A stretch of 13,358 nucleotides of DNA from Clostridiales bacterium (GTDB lineage: Bacteria; Bacillota; Clostridia; Oscillospirales; Acutalibacteraceae). Shown here piece after piece: positions 12,791-13,358 of the stretch (position 1 is the stretch's first letter; every line of letters starts with the position of its first letter). The stretch is taken from contig DYBQ01000005.1 of the NCBI GenBank assembly GCA_019418545.1, forward strand, positions 1 through 13,358. The letters are read 5' to 3'. The translations under genes and the position numbers were made by a program. The notes beneath the pieces are model-generated. The model saw only the letters and a program-made list of their open reading frames with translations. It was not told the origin of the DNA and did not search any database.

Positions 12791-13358
12791 ATGGCAGTAA
12801 AGAAGGCAGTCGCGCCCGTAAACGGACGCTCTTATCTCATCGTGAACAAGAAGAGCGGTAAGGCTCTTTCCGCTGAGTCCGGTGCTGATAATGGCGGTGT
12901 GGTTGAGCAGTTTTTCCTCACCCGTGAAGACAATCAGGTCTGGGTGGCAGAAGAAACCGGCAAGGGTACCTGGAAACTGGTATGCAAGGATTCTAACAAA
13001 TGCCTTGACGTTATCAACGGCGGCGAGGTAGATGGCGCTTGGGTTCATCAATGGGAATATGTAGGCGGTGAAACCCAGCAATGGAAACTGGTTCCTGCTG
13101 AAGACGGTTACTTTAAAATCATTAACGCAAAGTCTGGAAAGTGTCTGGACGTTGTGGATTTGAGCCAAGATGATGGCGCTGCTATCCAAATTTGGGAAGA
13201 TGTAAACGGAGACACCCAACAGTGGAAATTGGAAGCATGGCCGGCAGTAGAAGAGGAAAAGCCTGCCAAAAAGCCTGCCGCTAAGAGAAGCTGTGCCAAA
13301 AAGGCAGCTGCGGCAAAGGAAGAAAAGCCTGTGGAAGCTCCCAAAGCAGAAGCTGCTG
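12791..13358 (+). CDS. Ricin-type beta-trefoil lectin with Lys/Ala-rich tail (3' end outside the window)
   Basis: The frame is open from the ATG at 12791 to the window end, giving 189 residues with no stop. Residues about 10-150 form three similar repeats of about 46 residues. Each ends in a Q-x-W motif (QVW 49-51, QQW 96-98, QQW 143-145), and two contain KCLDV, which is the ricin-B/RICIN beta-trefoil pattern that usually binds sugars. From about 151 the chain becomes low-complexity and rich in Lys, Ala, Pro and Glu (KPAKKPAAKR, CAKKAAAAKEEKP), resembling histone-H1-like or linker tails. There is no signal peptide or membrane segment, so the protein looks cytoplasmic, unusual for a lectin domain. 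AAAGGAG lies 9 bases before the ATG. A strong promoter, a GC-rich inverted repeat and a leader hairpin precede it. The ligand and any further C-terminal domain are unknown. Confidence 0.85.
   Translation, partial: MAVKKAVAPVNGRSYLIVNKKSGKALSAESGADNGGVVEQFFLTREDNQVWVAEETGKGTWKLVCKDSNKCLDVINGGEVDGAWVHQWEYVGGETQQWKLVPAEDGYFKIINAKSGKCLDVVDLSQDDGAAIQIWEDVNGDTQQWKLEAWPAVEEEKPAKKPAAKRSCAKKAAAAKEEKPVEAPKAEAA

Overview
The window reads as chromosomal DNA of a low-to-moderate GC Gram-positive anaerobe, most likely a Clostridia/Oscillospirales-type gut bacterium. This rests on strong AAGGAGG-type ribosome sites, sigma-A-like promoters with 16-18 bp spacers, U-tailed hairpin terminators, a transketolase split into two subunits, and an ECF-type ThiT under a TPP riboswitch. 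The assignment is an inference from gene style; no ribosomal marker is present.

Layout. After an AT-rich leader (1-355) comes a lone uroporphyrinogen-decarboxylase-family protein (356-1339, +) with a strong hairpin terminator. A tRNA-Gly(CCC) follows on the minus strand with its own promoter and terminator. A type I-like L-asparaginase (1898-2923, +) runs head-on into peptidase T (2908-4122, -), and their coding ends overlap by 16 bp. Peptidase T lies just downstream of coaBC (4163-5353, -), which probably shares its promoter. The two transketolase subunits form a two-gene operon (5622-7416, +) behind a good promoter and a nearby 12-bp palindrome. A bidirectional terminator separates them from a serine-rich membrane protein with a 10-unit 15-bp tandem repeat (7487-8344, -). 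A GNAT acetyltransferase (8540-9067, +) and a HAD-IIA phosphatase (9180-9956, +) follow. Then come the thiamine S-component thiT (10032-10607, -) with its TPP aptamer and attenuator, and a divergent SGNH/sialate-acetylesterase-type enzyme (10910-12283, +).

The right edge holds an incomplete gene (12791 to the end, +) for a three-repeat ricin-type beta-trefoil lectin. It has no signal peptide and is followed by a Lys/Ala/Pro/Glu-rich tail. It sits behind a near-consensus promoter, a GC-rich inverted repeat and a stable leader hairpin, and is the least ordinary item here.

Most of the window is core metabolism: coenzyme A synthesis, the pentose phosphate pathway, amino-acid and peptide catabolism, and thiamine uptake. 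Thiamine uptake and transketolase are biochemically linked, because transketolase needs thiamine diphosphate. I see no insertion sequences, phage genes, CRISPR arrays or toxin-antitoxin modules. I found no convincing new multi-gene system; the lectin-tail protein and the repeat-bearing surface protein are the best leads.
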